A stretch of DNA of 64,000 nt from Circinella umbellata. Lineage: Eukaryota; Mucoromycota; Mucoromycetes; Mucorales; Lichtheimiaceae. The translations under genes and the position numbers were made by a program. The notes below the pieces were generated by a model. That model saw only the letters and a list, made by a program, of their open reading frames with translations. It was not told the origin of the DNA and made no database searches. The stretch is from the NCBI GenBank assembly GCA_025093555.1, contig JAIWNF010000001.1, forward strand, positions 1,674,001 through 1,738,000. The letters are read 5' to 3'. Position 1 is the first letter of the stretch; every line of letters starts with the position of its first letter. Below, piece after piece: positions 50,801 to 62,420 of this stretch.

Positions 50801-53357
50801 TAGTGTACAAGAACGTATTGATGCTGCAAGTAATCCTATGGCGATGCCTTTATCGACAACAATTCTAAAACCATTAGCACGTAGCGTCACTGCTCCCATT
50901 GTTCCGATGGTCGTCAGCGATTATGATAATCGACCATTTTTGTTGCAAAATTTCGTGAAACTGTTCTTGACGATTATTGCTTATGATCCTGGTTCTTTGC
51001 GTGCTGAACAATTTGTAAAAATGATGCGTCACATGTTGCCTCGCTTCTGTGTCCTTGGTAATTTAACAGGTCTTATATCAGAAGGTATAGCTGCGTTGAT
51101 TGACGTATTTGCTAAATTTAGCAAAAATGCAAAACCAGCAGCTGCTACGACGAATACAGGTGGTCATTCAGCTGCGCCCCATATTAACATCACAATTCCT
51201 CATTTCTTTGAAGATCGTAATAACAACAGTGGTGCTGCAGAAGGTTATGACCAAGCCGGTCTTGGAGCAGGAATTGGTGGAAATAATGCCAGCGGAAACA
51301 ATATGAACAATGGCAACAATACAAGTAGGCCAGAATCAACACAACATGCTTATGGTAAACAATGGCAACAAAATGACCGGTTGACAATTAAGAAAGAATT
51401 CGTTCTTCTCGTCAACGAATTTTTCAAATGTCATGGTGTATTAACAGAAACCAATCATGAGAAAATGGCCAACATCATTCGCATTATTATGCGGGACTAT
51501 TCTTCAATCCGTGGTGCTATTTGTCCAACCGATTGGATCAAGAGTTATATGGTTGATGCATTACAGTCTATGGTCGATATGCGCAACTACACAAAATCAT
51601 TCAAGACGATGCTACTCCAAATCTATGCCCAGTTACGTACACAATGGAGAACTGTCGAATTGGCCGGAATTTATGAAGGGTTTGCCACTATCCTCGAAAA
51701 TGGTCAAGGTAAAGCCGTCAATATGAACGATATTGCTGAGCTAATGATGGAAAAATTTGTTTCGTTTGGTATATCGATTGCCACAAGACTATCAGATTGG
51801 GAATCGGGTCAAGAAGCACATACCAAGTTTTGCAATGTTCTTGTACGACTTATTGTAGCTATTATGGAAAACTCAACTCAAGACGTGTTACGTGAAATCG
51901 AAAGGATGCAACCTTCAGTTTTATTAATTGGCAAGATCCTTATACCCATCTGTTTACAATATGACCTGCGTTGGGATTATAGTTCCATTTCGGTTATTCG
52001 TAGATATCGACCAGAACCAACAGCCAATTGGATGCGACTGATGGCGTATGTATCTAAATGTTGTAGTCAAGCTTCCCTTTTAAAATCAAAGTCGAGTGGG
52101 TTTTCATTGTCAGCGTTGACATCCAACATTGGTCAGACAACAACCAGTAGTGGAGGTGGAACAGCAAATGATGGTACAGGAGGAACGGCTTCAGCAGCAG
52201 CAGAAATGGGTGAAGTACTTTCAGATCCAAAAGACAAAAAGCAGCAAACACCGACATCAATTGCTCATTTGTTTTCACTTAGTATTGTTGCGATGAAAGT
52301 TATTCTCTTACGAGGGGCCAAGTCACTTGACAAGGTGAAAGGTTCATGGGTTCAAGTTGCCTATTTTCTCAAAGGAGCATTAATCTTTGGTCAAACACTA
52401 AAAACATTAAAGTCCCGTTCAGGTAGGTCCTCTCCTCGTATGACATTATCACCAGGTCTTAGTCCATCAAGTGCATTTCCGGCTCCTCCGAGTCCATTAA
52501 CACCCGATTCGAATCATACATCATTCCTTCGCAACAGCAATATCGGCAACAATAACAATATGAATACAAACAGCAACGTACCTCTTTCAACAGCCATTCT
52601 TTACGATTATGCAACGTGGTGTTTTCTCGAATTCGTTGTTTGTTACAAGAGTCCTTTAAAACTGTTTTTGCATAGCTTTTTGGATGAAAAATTGAATGAA
52701 ATGGGTAGTCGTGTTTCACCTTCAGCTAGTCGATCCAATTCCATGCTTAATTCACCATCTAGTATAGGAGGTCGGCGTTCAATGAATCAATGGAAGAGTT
52801 GGGGTCAAAATGATGCAGGAAGTGAATCACCTGAAGAGCAACAACAACAACATCAGCAGCAACAATCTGATAGTTCACCTACATGTGGTCTTGGCTTACA
52901 TATACCCAGTAGTAGTAATACGAATACTAAAAATGCACCACCAGTATCACCAACCCTATCTATTCAACCACCAAGTATTGATTCATCATTAGCAAATGAA
53001 GCAGGAGGATCACCACGATCACCATCTTATAATAGTCGGAATCAACAAAATCGAAGGAGACCTACTTCAAATGGTAATAATCCAGCTTCAACAGAATTAC
53101 ATGTAATTCATGCTGAAACGATCACTGCCTTGATGAATATCCAAAATACATTGGGGTATAAAACAACCTTACCTTGGGGTACGGATCATTTACAAAACCA
53201 TACACAGCAGCAGTCAAGACCTTGGACATACCGTGCAGCAGTAAGTAAAGTATCCTATGAATGGCGACTGATTATGCAATTACACTCTCAGTTAGTAGAT
53301 GCTTCTACTACTTCATCGAATAGCAAGCTGCCAACAACACCTACTGCAACATCATGA
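44886..53357 (+). CDS. Giant UNC80-like protein, 2646 residues
   Basis: Six exons, 44886-45732, 45856-45926, 46078-46590, 46686-46758, 46839-48843 and 48926-53357, give 7941 nt in phase. The N-terminus is low complexity (N/Q/S/T/H-rich). From about residue 255 the protein becomes helical-repeat-like (IAAIMSSILEVVERHKLATQ; MRLVATLKLMLAPCMGNPNF). The large last exon is best conserved in feel: LRYLVDLRSKLPPGFSYILF, HVRSAITFAWCRFYAVHEET, then MVDMRNYTKSFKTMLLQIYA. These blocks recall the C-terminal half of animal UNC80, an auxiliary protein of the NALCN channel; fungal Cch1 is the NALCN relative. The match is from memory of the pattern, not an alignment. No transmembrane helix is evident. The C-terminus is again Q/S/P-rich. 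The exon 3 acceptor (TTTTAAAG, 46077) is chosen because other acceptors give stops. Confidence 0.6.
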
Positions 53358-54031
53358 TAATTATTGGCGAACTCGTTTTCTTTTTGTAATAAAAAGTATA
53401 GTCTTTTTATTTTCTTTCATTCCACCTTTCCATCTTTCCTTCTTTCTTCATACTTGTACATATAAACATATATATTATATAAAACAAAGAATATTCAATT
53501 ATTATTTTTTTCATCGTACTCGGAATGTACTGTTACGTACGGTCGGCTATATGTATGTGAAACCGTTGTTGTGAAACGACTATAGCTGTGGAGACTTTTC
53601 GTTTATATATTAGATGTGCTTTACCCACTTTATTTTGCAACTTGTTTATTTAATTTTATTTAACCTTGTCATAATTACACATATTGTTTGAACATATTTT
53701 CCGGGTTAATAAGCCAAGTGTAAGCAAATCATTCTAAGTAATCCTGTGTGCAAAAAAGAACACAATAGGTAATAATTGCAGTAAATTCTCTCTAAATGGC
53801 ACTCGATACGTAAATTGGTATTTCGTGTAAGCCTGTAGAAACTTTCAATTTTTTATTTTATATACGTACTTAGTAAAACAGTAAAACACTAGTAATTTGA
53901 TAAATCAACATATGGTGAACCTACCCAAATATTTTCTGGGGTTATAACAGTTTTTTTATTTTATTTTATATAATGCTATTGTGGCCTTTCTATTGGTGAA
54001 ATTAGCTATACGAGCTTACATACGTAATTGT

Positions 54032-54226
54032 TTTATGCAACGCATGAAAAAAATATTCAGCTTATCTTTGTTATCAACCGAAAGTCGATCAACAAATAGT
54101 TGATAATGAGATTTCTTTTCCGCCAAATTCACGACACAACTTTTTTCTTCTTCCTCAACTTCTTCATGTACTTGTTCTTCATCATCGAATACGTACAGTA
54201 ATTGTGTTAGTGATACAATTATTTAT
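54032..54226 (-). pseudogene. Coding-like fragment, acidic then helical
   Basis: The minus strand is open from 54226 to a TAA at about 54032. It reads VFDDEEQVHEEVEEEEKSC followed by YQLFVDRLSVDNKDKLNIFF and RCIKQLRM. Composition is protein-like, in strong contrast to the surrounding random frames. No start codon precedes the acidic part and no acceptor was identified. Probably the C-terminal remnant of a lost gene or transposon; alternatively a last exon. Confidence 0.35.
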
Positions 54227-56903
54227 CTATATACATCTATACAACTACTCACCATATTCTATATAAATTCATTCTTTGTTGTTGATTTTCCTAAGAAATT
54301 GATTAAATTACAGGCCCATTGTCAATATACCACAAACGTTATCATTTTTATTACTAGAAGTCAAGCCCACGGTAGCAAAAAAAAAAGCTCTCTTTACGTA
54401 ACAATTAAGACTCTGCAGTTGAACCTCTTCAATGACGTGACGGTATGTATTAAGTATAAAAGTGACAACATGTTCCATACTATAATCAGAATTATTACAA
54501 TACAACATACGAAACTATTGCATTAGAATTGAAATGTACTTGTTAACCGTATGGGTTAGTCAGAAATCTACAAGGTGCTCCGACAAACCTAGGGTGCTTT
54601 CTATGTGTATTTGTATTTGCGCAAAAACAACAATAGCTCGACTCCCTTTTCAGTTATCAAATTTTCGTGTTACGATTGCTGTTGATCTTTGCTGCTACTG
54701 ATATACTTACTATTAGTTTCCAATGTCAGTAATAATGATAAAGCCGATGGTTGTTACAAGACACCACGTATAAACGAATGTCTCTCCAATTCGTAGCTTC
54801 CATCACCAGCATAATATTTACTGGATACGTGTTTATATATACGTACGTACATCAAAATATTAAAAGACGGAGGAAATAATTCTCGTGTGTTATATATCAA
54901 AAGAGCTATTTGCATTACTGCCATTTATTATACTGGTTAAAAATGTTGTCTAAAATACATATATAGTACGTATGTTTTATGTAACTTTTCATTTTTTTTC
55001 TATACAGCCGCGCCAGTGACACATACATCTGTTATAATAATATAAGCTCTAACTATTTTCAACCCATTTGCTGATCCTTGAAGCACAGAATTTAATAACA
55101 GTATAATATTGGCTTTAATAGAATTACGAATCATGGGAAAAACACAAACGTGGTAATACCAACCTTGTTGATCAAAAGAAGATGCTGATCTTAATAAGGT
55201 GTATATTGACCTAAATCGTTTAAATATTCGATATCCGAACTTACAGTAAGAATTGGCAAGAAGTTGTCAGAACAAATGTAAAAAACTTATTAAACCTCAA
55301 GTTATGTTTAATAACGCATTACAAAACGACCTCGAGCATTAGTTTTTGAGAAAAGGTTTTGTCAAAATATGACATTTATCAGTAACACCAATGTTTCGAC
55401 AGAAGTATAAGCGTTGTGTAGCAGTCGACGATTTATGGTTATACAAAGTTTCTACTTTTGATTGTAGCTTTTAGCCTAATTGTACCATTTAATCTTTGTA
55501 TCTCAAAAACAAACAAAAGCGTGTACGAGAACAACAAGAAAAATCCCCTCGAGACCCCGCTGCTTCTGGCGATACCGACATTTGTGCATATAATAATATG
55601 AAGAATGTAACTGGAACGTTAAAGCCTACAATACGAAAATACCGTTTTCATTGTAGAATTGACACAAATGATTATATTTTCCTTTCTCTCTGTTATTTCT
55701 TTATTTCATTTCTTGTTTTTTTTTTGTTATAATATATATACATATATATTATAATAAATTCCTAAAGTACTTCACAAACTTACACATAGTTAGTAGATCT
55801 TGATAATTTTAATAATGGGAGTATTATTACCCGATGGAGTGTGCCTATTTTTCAATTTTCGACATTTATTTTTTATTTTAATCATGTTTGAGCTTTTTTT
55901 TTATTAGTAATAAAAGTACAAAAATAAAATTCAAAAGTATTCCGGACAGAAATTTGATGTTCTATATGTTTTTGGAATATTTAATTATTTTGTATATGTG
56001 TAATTCACCAGACAACACTGGTACAAAATGGGGAAAAGTTCCTGAGAAAGTACATATATATTACTTATCATCCTTAAATAGCAAAAATTTATATTTGAAG
56101 ATGGACCGTTTGTAAATCAATTGTATTACTTGTTGCTTATGATACTCAAAGTGATAAAGTTGGATTTATAGCGGCTGTTGAGGAAATGATATGCCGCTAG
56201 TTTTTCTATGGTGTAGAACAATTGCATCTATTTAAAATTTTAGCGCGCGGTACACTTGATCCTTATACGTTTTTTTTTTGTTTATTCTCATCGATCTGTT
56301 CATTTTGATATTGTAATATCGAAAAAACTCACGGTACATTTCGCTCTTACTACCTATGCCGTAATTTTTTTTTGGACAACTCTAACCTATGTTGTACGAG
56401 AAGGAATACTTAGAACACGACAGCTTAACCATATTCCACCAAAACAACATAAAGAAAAAAAAAACAAAAAAAAACTCGACATAGGACGTATTGCGTATTA
56501 TTACAATTATGGTTGTAAGGAATAAATAAACTATTTCGATAATTATAAATTTGCATTTTCATTATATCAACTTGCATAAGCACGCAAAGCTTAAGGATAA
56601 AAAGGGTATAGAATATATACGTGCGTGAAATATTTTTTTTATTTAGAATAAAATATTATTAGTACACGACATACGTAACTGCGATCCTGTCGTCGCTAGA
56701 TATTTTAGCGTACACAAAAGAATAAGAATCCCGTTACTTTAAATGTAATCGATGAAGTAATAATAAAAGTCCTCTTTAAACTTTATAATAACATTAAAGA
56801 CTTATGAACAGTAAGATAAGCTCTAAAAATAATTTGATCTTTAGTAGCTAGTATAATGCTTAAAGGGGTTAGTCCCTTTCAAGACAGTTAACTCGTCTTC
56901 TTT

Positions 56904-57023
56904 CTATTTTGCCAAGGTGCCGCTGCGATCCCAGGTTCCACCAGCAATATCATCGAGAGTTTTGATACCGCTGACACCTAGCTTTGTCATATGCTTGTAT
57001 AATGTCTTGTTTCCGCGCTTACC
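56904..57023 (-). pseudogene. Coding-like C-terminal fragment
   Basis: About 40 codons on the minus strand ending at TAG 56906-56904, containing GKRGNKTLYKHMTKLGVSGI and KTLDDIAGGTWDRSGTLAK. The local G+C is higher than around it. An in-frame TAG lies just upstream. I take it as a decayed mobile-element or gene remnant; the family is not established. Confidence 0.4.
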
Positions 57024-58101
57024 CCACTAGATCCTCTATATAATTTCTCTCCTTTCCCTTACAGCTCTCATGGGTACCACAAGAGTATTTATTCGAAAAA
57101 TAATTCAGCAGCAAAAATTCTAGGTTAGTATAAATCATTTGCATCTTTTTCTTGTTCAGTATGCTTTCTCTTGTATATAATCAACAAACCGCAACTATTC
57201 TGCCATTTTGTTTTAAAGGGACACCGGTCATTTGGTACTAGCTTAATAAATAAAAAGAAAGCTTTGACCTGCAACTTAACTATGCATTATAAACTATTTG
57301 TTACACAAAGTTCAGACATTCGCAATTAATAAATGACATTTCTCGGGTTATATAATTTATCACTATTATATCCGAGGCTTTGCACATATAAATATTGTAA
57401 TTGTACATAATAATAATAAGTATCTGGGCTTATAAAAAGTGAACGTCGTACCTGTGTATATTTTAAATACTAAGTTATATACTTGACTACTATTGCTCAA
57501 AAAAAGAATCTTAATTACAGTCTTACCCTATTCGCACAACATGTATGAAAAAATGGTTGTCATAACGATGTATACAAATGAATTATAGTGCACTTGCTTA
57601 CAACTGAATATAAACTGTATAAACTAATAACTTGCTTGAAATAACGTACAATATAGAGCACACATTTATCAACGTCATTTGTGTAAACCATGTTTTGTAG
57701 TATTTATCATTTTGTTCAATATAGTAGTACTTTATTCCATGAACAGTAAAACAGACTTCAGAAAAACTTTTTCAGTATAATATTAAAATTGAAATCAGAA
57801 TCTTGAATCTTTCTTGATAGCTCAAGCTAATACATCCTCTCAAGCAATTTCCCGCACGTGCCTGTGATCACGACTTTTCCTTTTTTCCATTATAGTACCT
57901 CTAGTTCCAATGCTACTCTTTTGACAAAGGGTAGCACCATTCCATCGAGAAATAAAGATAATAATAATACAAAATTAGCAAGACGATCAGAAAAAAAAAT
58001 ATCACAGTAGTACGGGTAAAATTGATAGATTGTGTAGCAAAAAAAAAAAAAAAAAGCCAGCTGATAAGTATACAAGATTTCACGCGGTGCGACTCTATAA
58101 G

Positions 58102-58200
58102 GTCGGACATTTTTCTTTAATATCCTGTTTGCCCCACACTGTCAATTGGGGGGGGGTAATAAACAACAGGTCCATGTGTGGGTAAATAAAATATAAATGT
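58102..58200 (+). promoter_or_regulatory. Conserved upstream element of 7-TM gene, copy C
   Basis: CTATAAGGTCGGACATTTTT with CTTTAATA, then GTGGGTAAATAAA near 58178, matches copies A and B; the element lies 770 bp from the ATG. Role unknown. Confidence 0.45.
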
Positions 58201-58871
58201 ATTTTTTTCTTTTACAAAGAAGCATTTATTTAGCAAAAAATCCCAGACTTGACAATTTTTCATGTTTTAATTCTACAACAAACAAACATGGCCTGAGCAA
58301 CCCCCATTCAGCAGCAATTATAAAAATAAAATAGAAAGCACGCAGTTTAAAAAAAAATGTTTTTCATTTAGGTTGCGCAACGACAGTATAGACGATCCTG
58401 TGCCATATTAAAAACCGTGGTTCATCACTTTGTTTTCAGTTCCGAATAAGAATGCGGATTCATTCAAAAGCAACTGCCGAAAAAGAGGAAAAAATATGTA
58501 GTAAAAGATAAAGAAAGCATTATAGACAAATATCCTGAATCTGATTCATTGAAGCTTTATTTCTTTCCAGTATATTAACAATTGATAAGTTTATATACTA
58601 TGAATACATACATAGATACATGTGTGTGTGTTTGTGTATGTCGAATCGTTTATAATGAATACGTGACACCAAAATACAGTTTAATTATTTAACTTTTAGT
58701 CCACAGATCAAACAAATTGACATTCTTTTCTATCCGTTTTCACGTCTTTCTTTTCTTTAGATCAACCAAACAACAGCATAATCCTTTTTTTTTCTCTACT
58801 ATCAAAATTTTCTTTTCAACATAATAATAATAGTGTATTAGCCATAATAGATACAACGGTAGCTCACGAGT

Positions 58872-61174
58872 ATGGTAGAACAGACAGAATTCATACGGTT
58901 ATGCGATGATGATGGTGTATGTCATTGCGACTGGCGTCTTACTGTAAGCGATTGCCCAGAAGGAGAAGTATTAAGGATTATGTATATTGTAGAAGCCATC
59001 GTATCAGGTGTACTTGCATTGCTGGGTAATTAAAAAAGAAACAATATGCAAACAACTAGCAAATAAGTCTAGAATTCATTAACGCATAAACTCATCCATA
59101 ATTTATTTATTTATTTTCAAAGTAAGCTTCGTTCTATTCCAACGTGTATATTATCATCATCAAACGCTTATAGATTGTAGAAGTGGAGTACCAAGACCTA
59201 AGCCGATAGAAAGTATATATGAATAAAACTCTTCTCTTTTTTTAAAAAAAGAAAAGTAAAATAAATAATTTAGGTGCTTTATTTTTTTTAATGAATTTTT
59301 TTTATTCTCATTTAGGTATGGCTTGTCTATTTGTTGCTTTCCATGTCGGTAAGTGTTTTCTTTTCCCGTATTTTACGTATTTTTATTTTTAGCTCTTTGT
59401 ATAATTTGACTCGTGTGCTGTACCACTTTATTTAGCAGAATAATTATTAATCTGTATTGCTTTTTTCTTTCGTTTTACAGTCAGGTTAATCCAAGCTATT
59501 ATTATTGTTACCGATGCGGCACCTAATAATATAGCATTCCGTTCATGTAAATATGAAATTTTTTTAAAAAGGTGGTCTGTTCTCACAGTAGAAATGAAAC
59601 ACCGTTCGTTTGTTCAATAATGAACTTTTCGAACCATAGTAAAAAAAAAAGGAGTGGGGCAATCCTCGAATAAGTTATGAGGCTTAACCTTTATAACGAA
59701 CTGTTACGTAAAAATAATTATTCGTTTGCACCGAATAAGGAAAAGGCTAAAATGTTACTTTCGTGTGAGAGCAGACCATCATCGTTGAAACCTTCATAAA
59801 AGATTAAGTCTGGATATCTGTATGCTCATTTTTTTATCTATTTAATTATAATTAGGGATATTTGAATTCGGGTGGCAATGTGTCTTTGGTGCCATCGTCT
59901 GTTACTTATTTGGAATTGCACATACACTCGCAAATGTAAGTTTTTTTTTTTTAAAAAAAAAACAGTTAGGCTCACTACAAAATAGAAAAGCAACGAAAAG
60001 TGACATCACTCCAATTTAGTATTTCTTCTAACCAATTTTCTTTGTGTATATACTATTACTATGAACAATTGTTCAATAAAAAACGAACAACAGAGTAGTA
60101 AAGAAATATATGATAACTGGATCCATTCACCTTATATTATTGATGGAGCTTTTTTTGTCGTTATCGGATTACCATTCATTTCCAACAACATCTGTGCAAT
60201 TTTAGGTGGTGTATATATTGATCAAAAAAAATTTGAATTGGCAATTACTTTCACTAGTGCTTTATATCACTTTTGGACTTTCTATACCTGTATGCTCGGT
60301 ACCCTCCTTCTTTATGCTGGTTTGCGTTTAATTCGATTGCTTCGAACCCATTTTATTAATAACCCTGGCGTTACGAAAGTTGATATCAAGAAGTTCTCAC
60401 TGGGTGCACTCAAGGTTAAAATTATTGTTATAGCGGCATCTACTTGTATTATGATCTTTGCTATTATCGTTATACTTTACGCAAGCTATCGGCACGAAAT
60501 TACTCTCTATAAGCCATATAATCTTGCTATTGGAATAGTCGTAACTTTTAATGCCATTGTTGGTACCGGTGTCGTACTTTTTGCTATCATTTTAAAGTAA
60601 GTTTTATGAAGCCAAGTATAGAATAGGTTTGCTAGAAATGAAAATAAAAAGACACCAATTCTCACATGCTTCTTTTTTTTCGTAATTTATTATAGTCCAA
60701 AGGTTGCGACATTAACTGGTTTAGTAACATCTACTTCTGATGGTAATGATTTCTCTACTCACACTGGTGGTGGATTATCTGAATCACGCACGGTAAAGTA
60801 ATTCTCATTGATACGCATTTATTATCGTAATTGATATTATAAACTAATGTTATTTTATATTAATATTGTTATTCTAGTCAAGATGGCTTAACAGTAGAAC
60901 AGAGGGATCAACAATTGTAACTCCAAGCACTACATTTAATATTGAAGCTTCGCTTAAAACACCCACTCAATTAGCACCAACGTTAGATTTAAAATCGATA
61001 TTAGATGTGGAAAGTGGGAGAGAAACCGCTGAATCTAGCCAAAATCCTGACCAAAACATTGAACTTCTTGGACAAACACAAGATTGCATTGAAGAAGAAC
61101 GAATTCAATATAATGCAATGATAAGTTCCATTCGAGCACCCCCACGAACTACTCCACCACATAATACGGAATAA
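58872..61174 (+). CDS. Seven-transmembrane protein, paralogue C
   Basis: Intact paralogue of 439 residues. Exons are 58872-59025, 59123-59212, 59316-59348, 59481-59546, 59856-59935, 60094-60596, 60696-60792 and 60878-61174 (1320 nt, in phase). The N-terminus is two residues shorter (MVEQTEFIRLCDDDGVCHCD). Exons 2 to 6 have the same sizes as in A and B. Seven hydrophobic segments and the tail motif GQTQDCIEEERIQYNAMISS are kept. The tail between them has diverged most, as expected for a disordered cytoplasmic region. Exon 1 and most other exons are too short to stand out as open frames, so only exon 6 is obvious at first sight. Function unknown. Confidence 0.8.
59571..59780 (+). repeat. Inverted repeat inside intron 4, copy C
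   Basis: Left arm GGTGGTCTGTTCTCACAG (59571) and right arm TGTGAGAGCAGACCATC (59764-59780). The arms of this copy differ from those of A and B, yet still match each other over about 17 bases. Confidence 0.6.
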
Positions 61175-61510
61175 CCAAGTTATTGAAAATAACATTATCA
61201 AAAACAAAAGGGTTCAAAAAAAAAAAAGCAACAAATGGACTTACTCTGCTTACTGTTAATTTTATTTACTCACATATATAATTTCTATCTTAATGATAAA
61301 TTATATAATACCACCCAGCAAACAATCAAATGATCAAAACTTCTTGTAATTACTTTTTCTATATTTCTTGGTATTTTTTTTACGTATCAATGTGATTTGA
61401 TTCAACCCCCTTAGTCTTTTTTTATTTATTTATTCTTATATATGTTCATACGTTCTTTGCATATTATTTTTAATATTATTTATTTCAACGATACTTTTTT
61501 TTTTTTACTC

Positions 61511-62420
61511 TGGTATAATATACCTTACCCACTAAATTATTGTAATGATCTGATTATATTTTTAATTAGCATTTCCCCCCTTTGGTTTATCTTAATTGTA
61601 TTCCATAGTAAGCCTCTTTTTTATTTATTTCTTATAGTTATTGTTATGCATTATTACTTTATGATTTTCTTATATTTATTTGTTGTAAAAGCTATTTTAA
61701 AATATTTTGTGTTTTGATAAATCTGCCTTCTTTGGCAACAACACGATTGGGTGAACTGGAAAGTTACTAAGTCTGAGGGAGTATTTGTAATAAGTATGTA
61801 GCTACGTAACAACTTCAAGATAGAACTTATTATCTCTTTACGTAGTTCTTTTCAATAATTATTTATCACTCCTTTTTTTTTTGTTCTATATGATAACGTT
61901 GTAAAGAAACGAACAATTTAATTTGTCCAGACTTTATATCTGGTTATCGAAAGAAGATCAAGTAGAAATGTTGAATACGTATCATAGAATCAGTATGAAC
62001 AACAACAATGATAAACAAAACTTTAACAAAACTCTAAATACTAAGATAAAGTGGTAAGGATTAAAAAGTAATTCAGTTTGTGCTCTTTTGGGTTTTTATA
62101 CGTACGCGTCATTTAAATATCAAGCTATGACAGAAAAGAAGGCGTTTCATATAAGACGCCAAAAAGAAGTAGATAGATGCATATGTAGGAAAAAATATTT
62201 GAATTTTTAATGATACATAATAAGTATATAGTAAAAAAAGTTTTATTTAACACATAGTGTAGTAAGCTTAGCCATGTACAATTTTATTATTAAGATACAG
62301 TAATCTTGAAGGAGTATTCCTATAATAATAACCTCATCAAATTTGGTGAGGCAAAAATTAAGAACGCGATTTTATGCTGTTCTTCCCATAACTTATTATT
62401 ATTATTATCCATACCAGAAT
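61511..62420. other. Intergenic, presumed dynactin p27 promoter
   Basis: About 900 bp of AT-rich DNA between duplication C and the dynactin gene. A possible imperfect hairpin in ACGTAGTT/AACTACGT-like strings near 61800-61850; no coding stretch. Confidence 0.5.

Larger units (their letters stand above)
53358..58087. other. Gene-poor region with short coding-like relics
   Basis: About 4.7 kb of AT-rich DNA between the UNC80-like gene and duplication C. Two minus-strand coding-like fragments (54032-54226 and 56904-57023) are listed separately. A plus-strand stretch near 55500-55650 (REQQEKSPRDPAASGDTDIC) also has protein-like composition but no context. A 17-base A-run lies at 58039-58055. No complete gene was found. 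Confidence 0.5.
58088..61510 (+). repeat. Segmental duplication, copy C
   Basis: Third copy of the block, same orientation as A and about 42 kb downstream of it. It includes the upstream element (58102), a long conserved 5' non-coding region (for example GACGATCCTGTGCCATATTA near 58392), the gene and at least 300 bp after the stop. Copies B and C share sequence after the stop (ACAAAAGGGTT) that A lacks. Limits are by eye. Confidence 0.8.

Noticed and set aside
53299..53574. Open frame overlapping the end of the UNC80-like gene
   Set aside because: Shadow frame running into the 3' UTR.
56256..56525. Open frame of 89 codons with a possible membrane helix
   Set aside because: AT-driven Phe/Leu/Lys composition, low-complexity Lys run at the end, no neighbouring exons.
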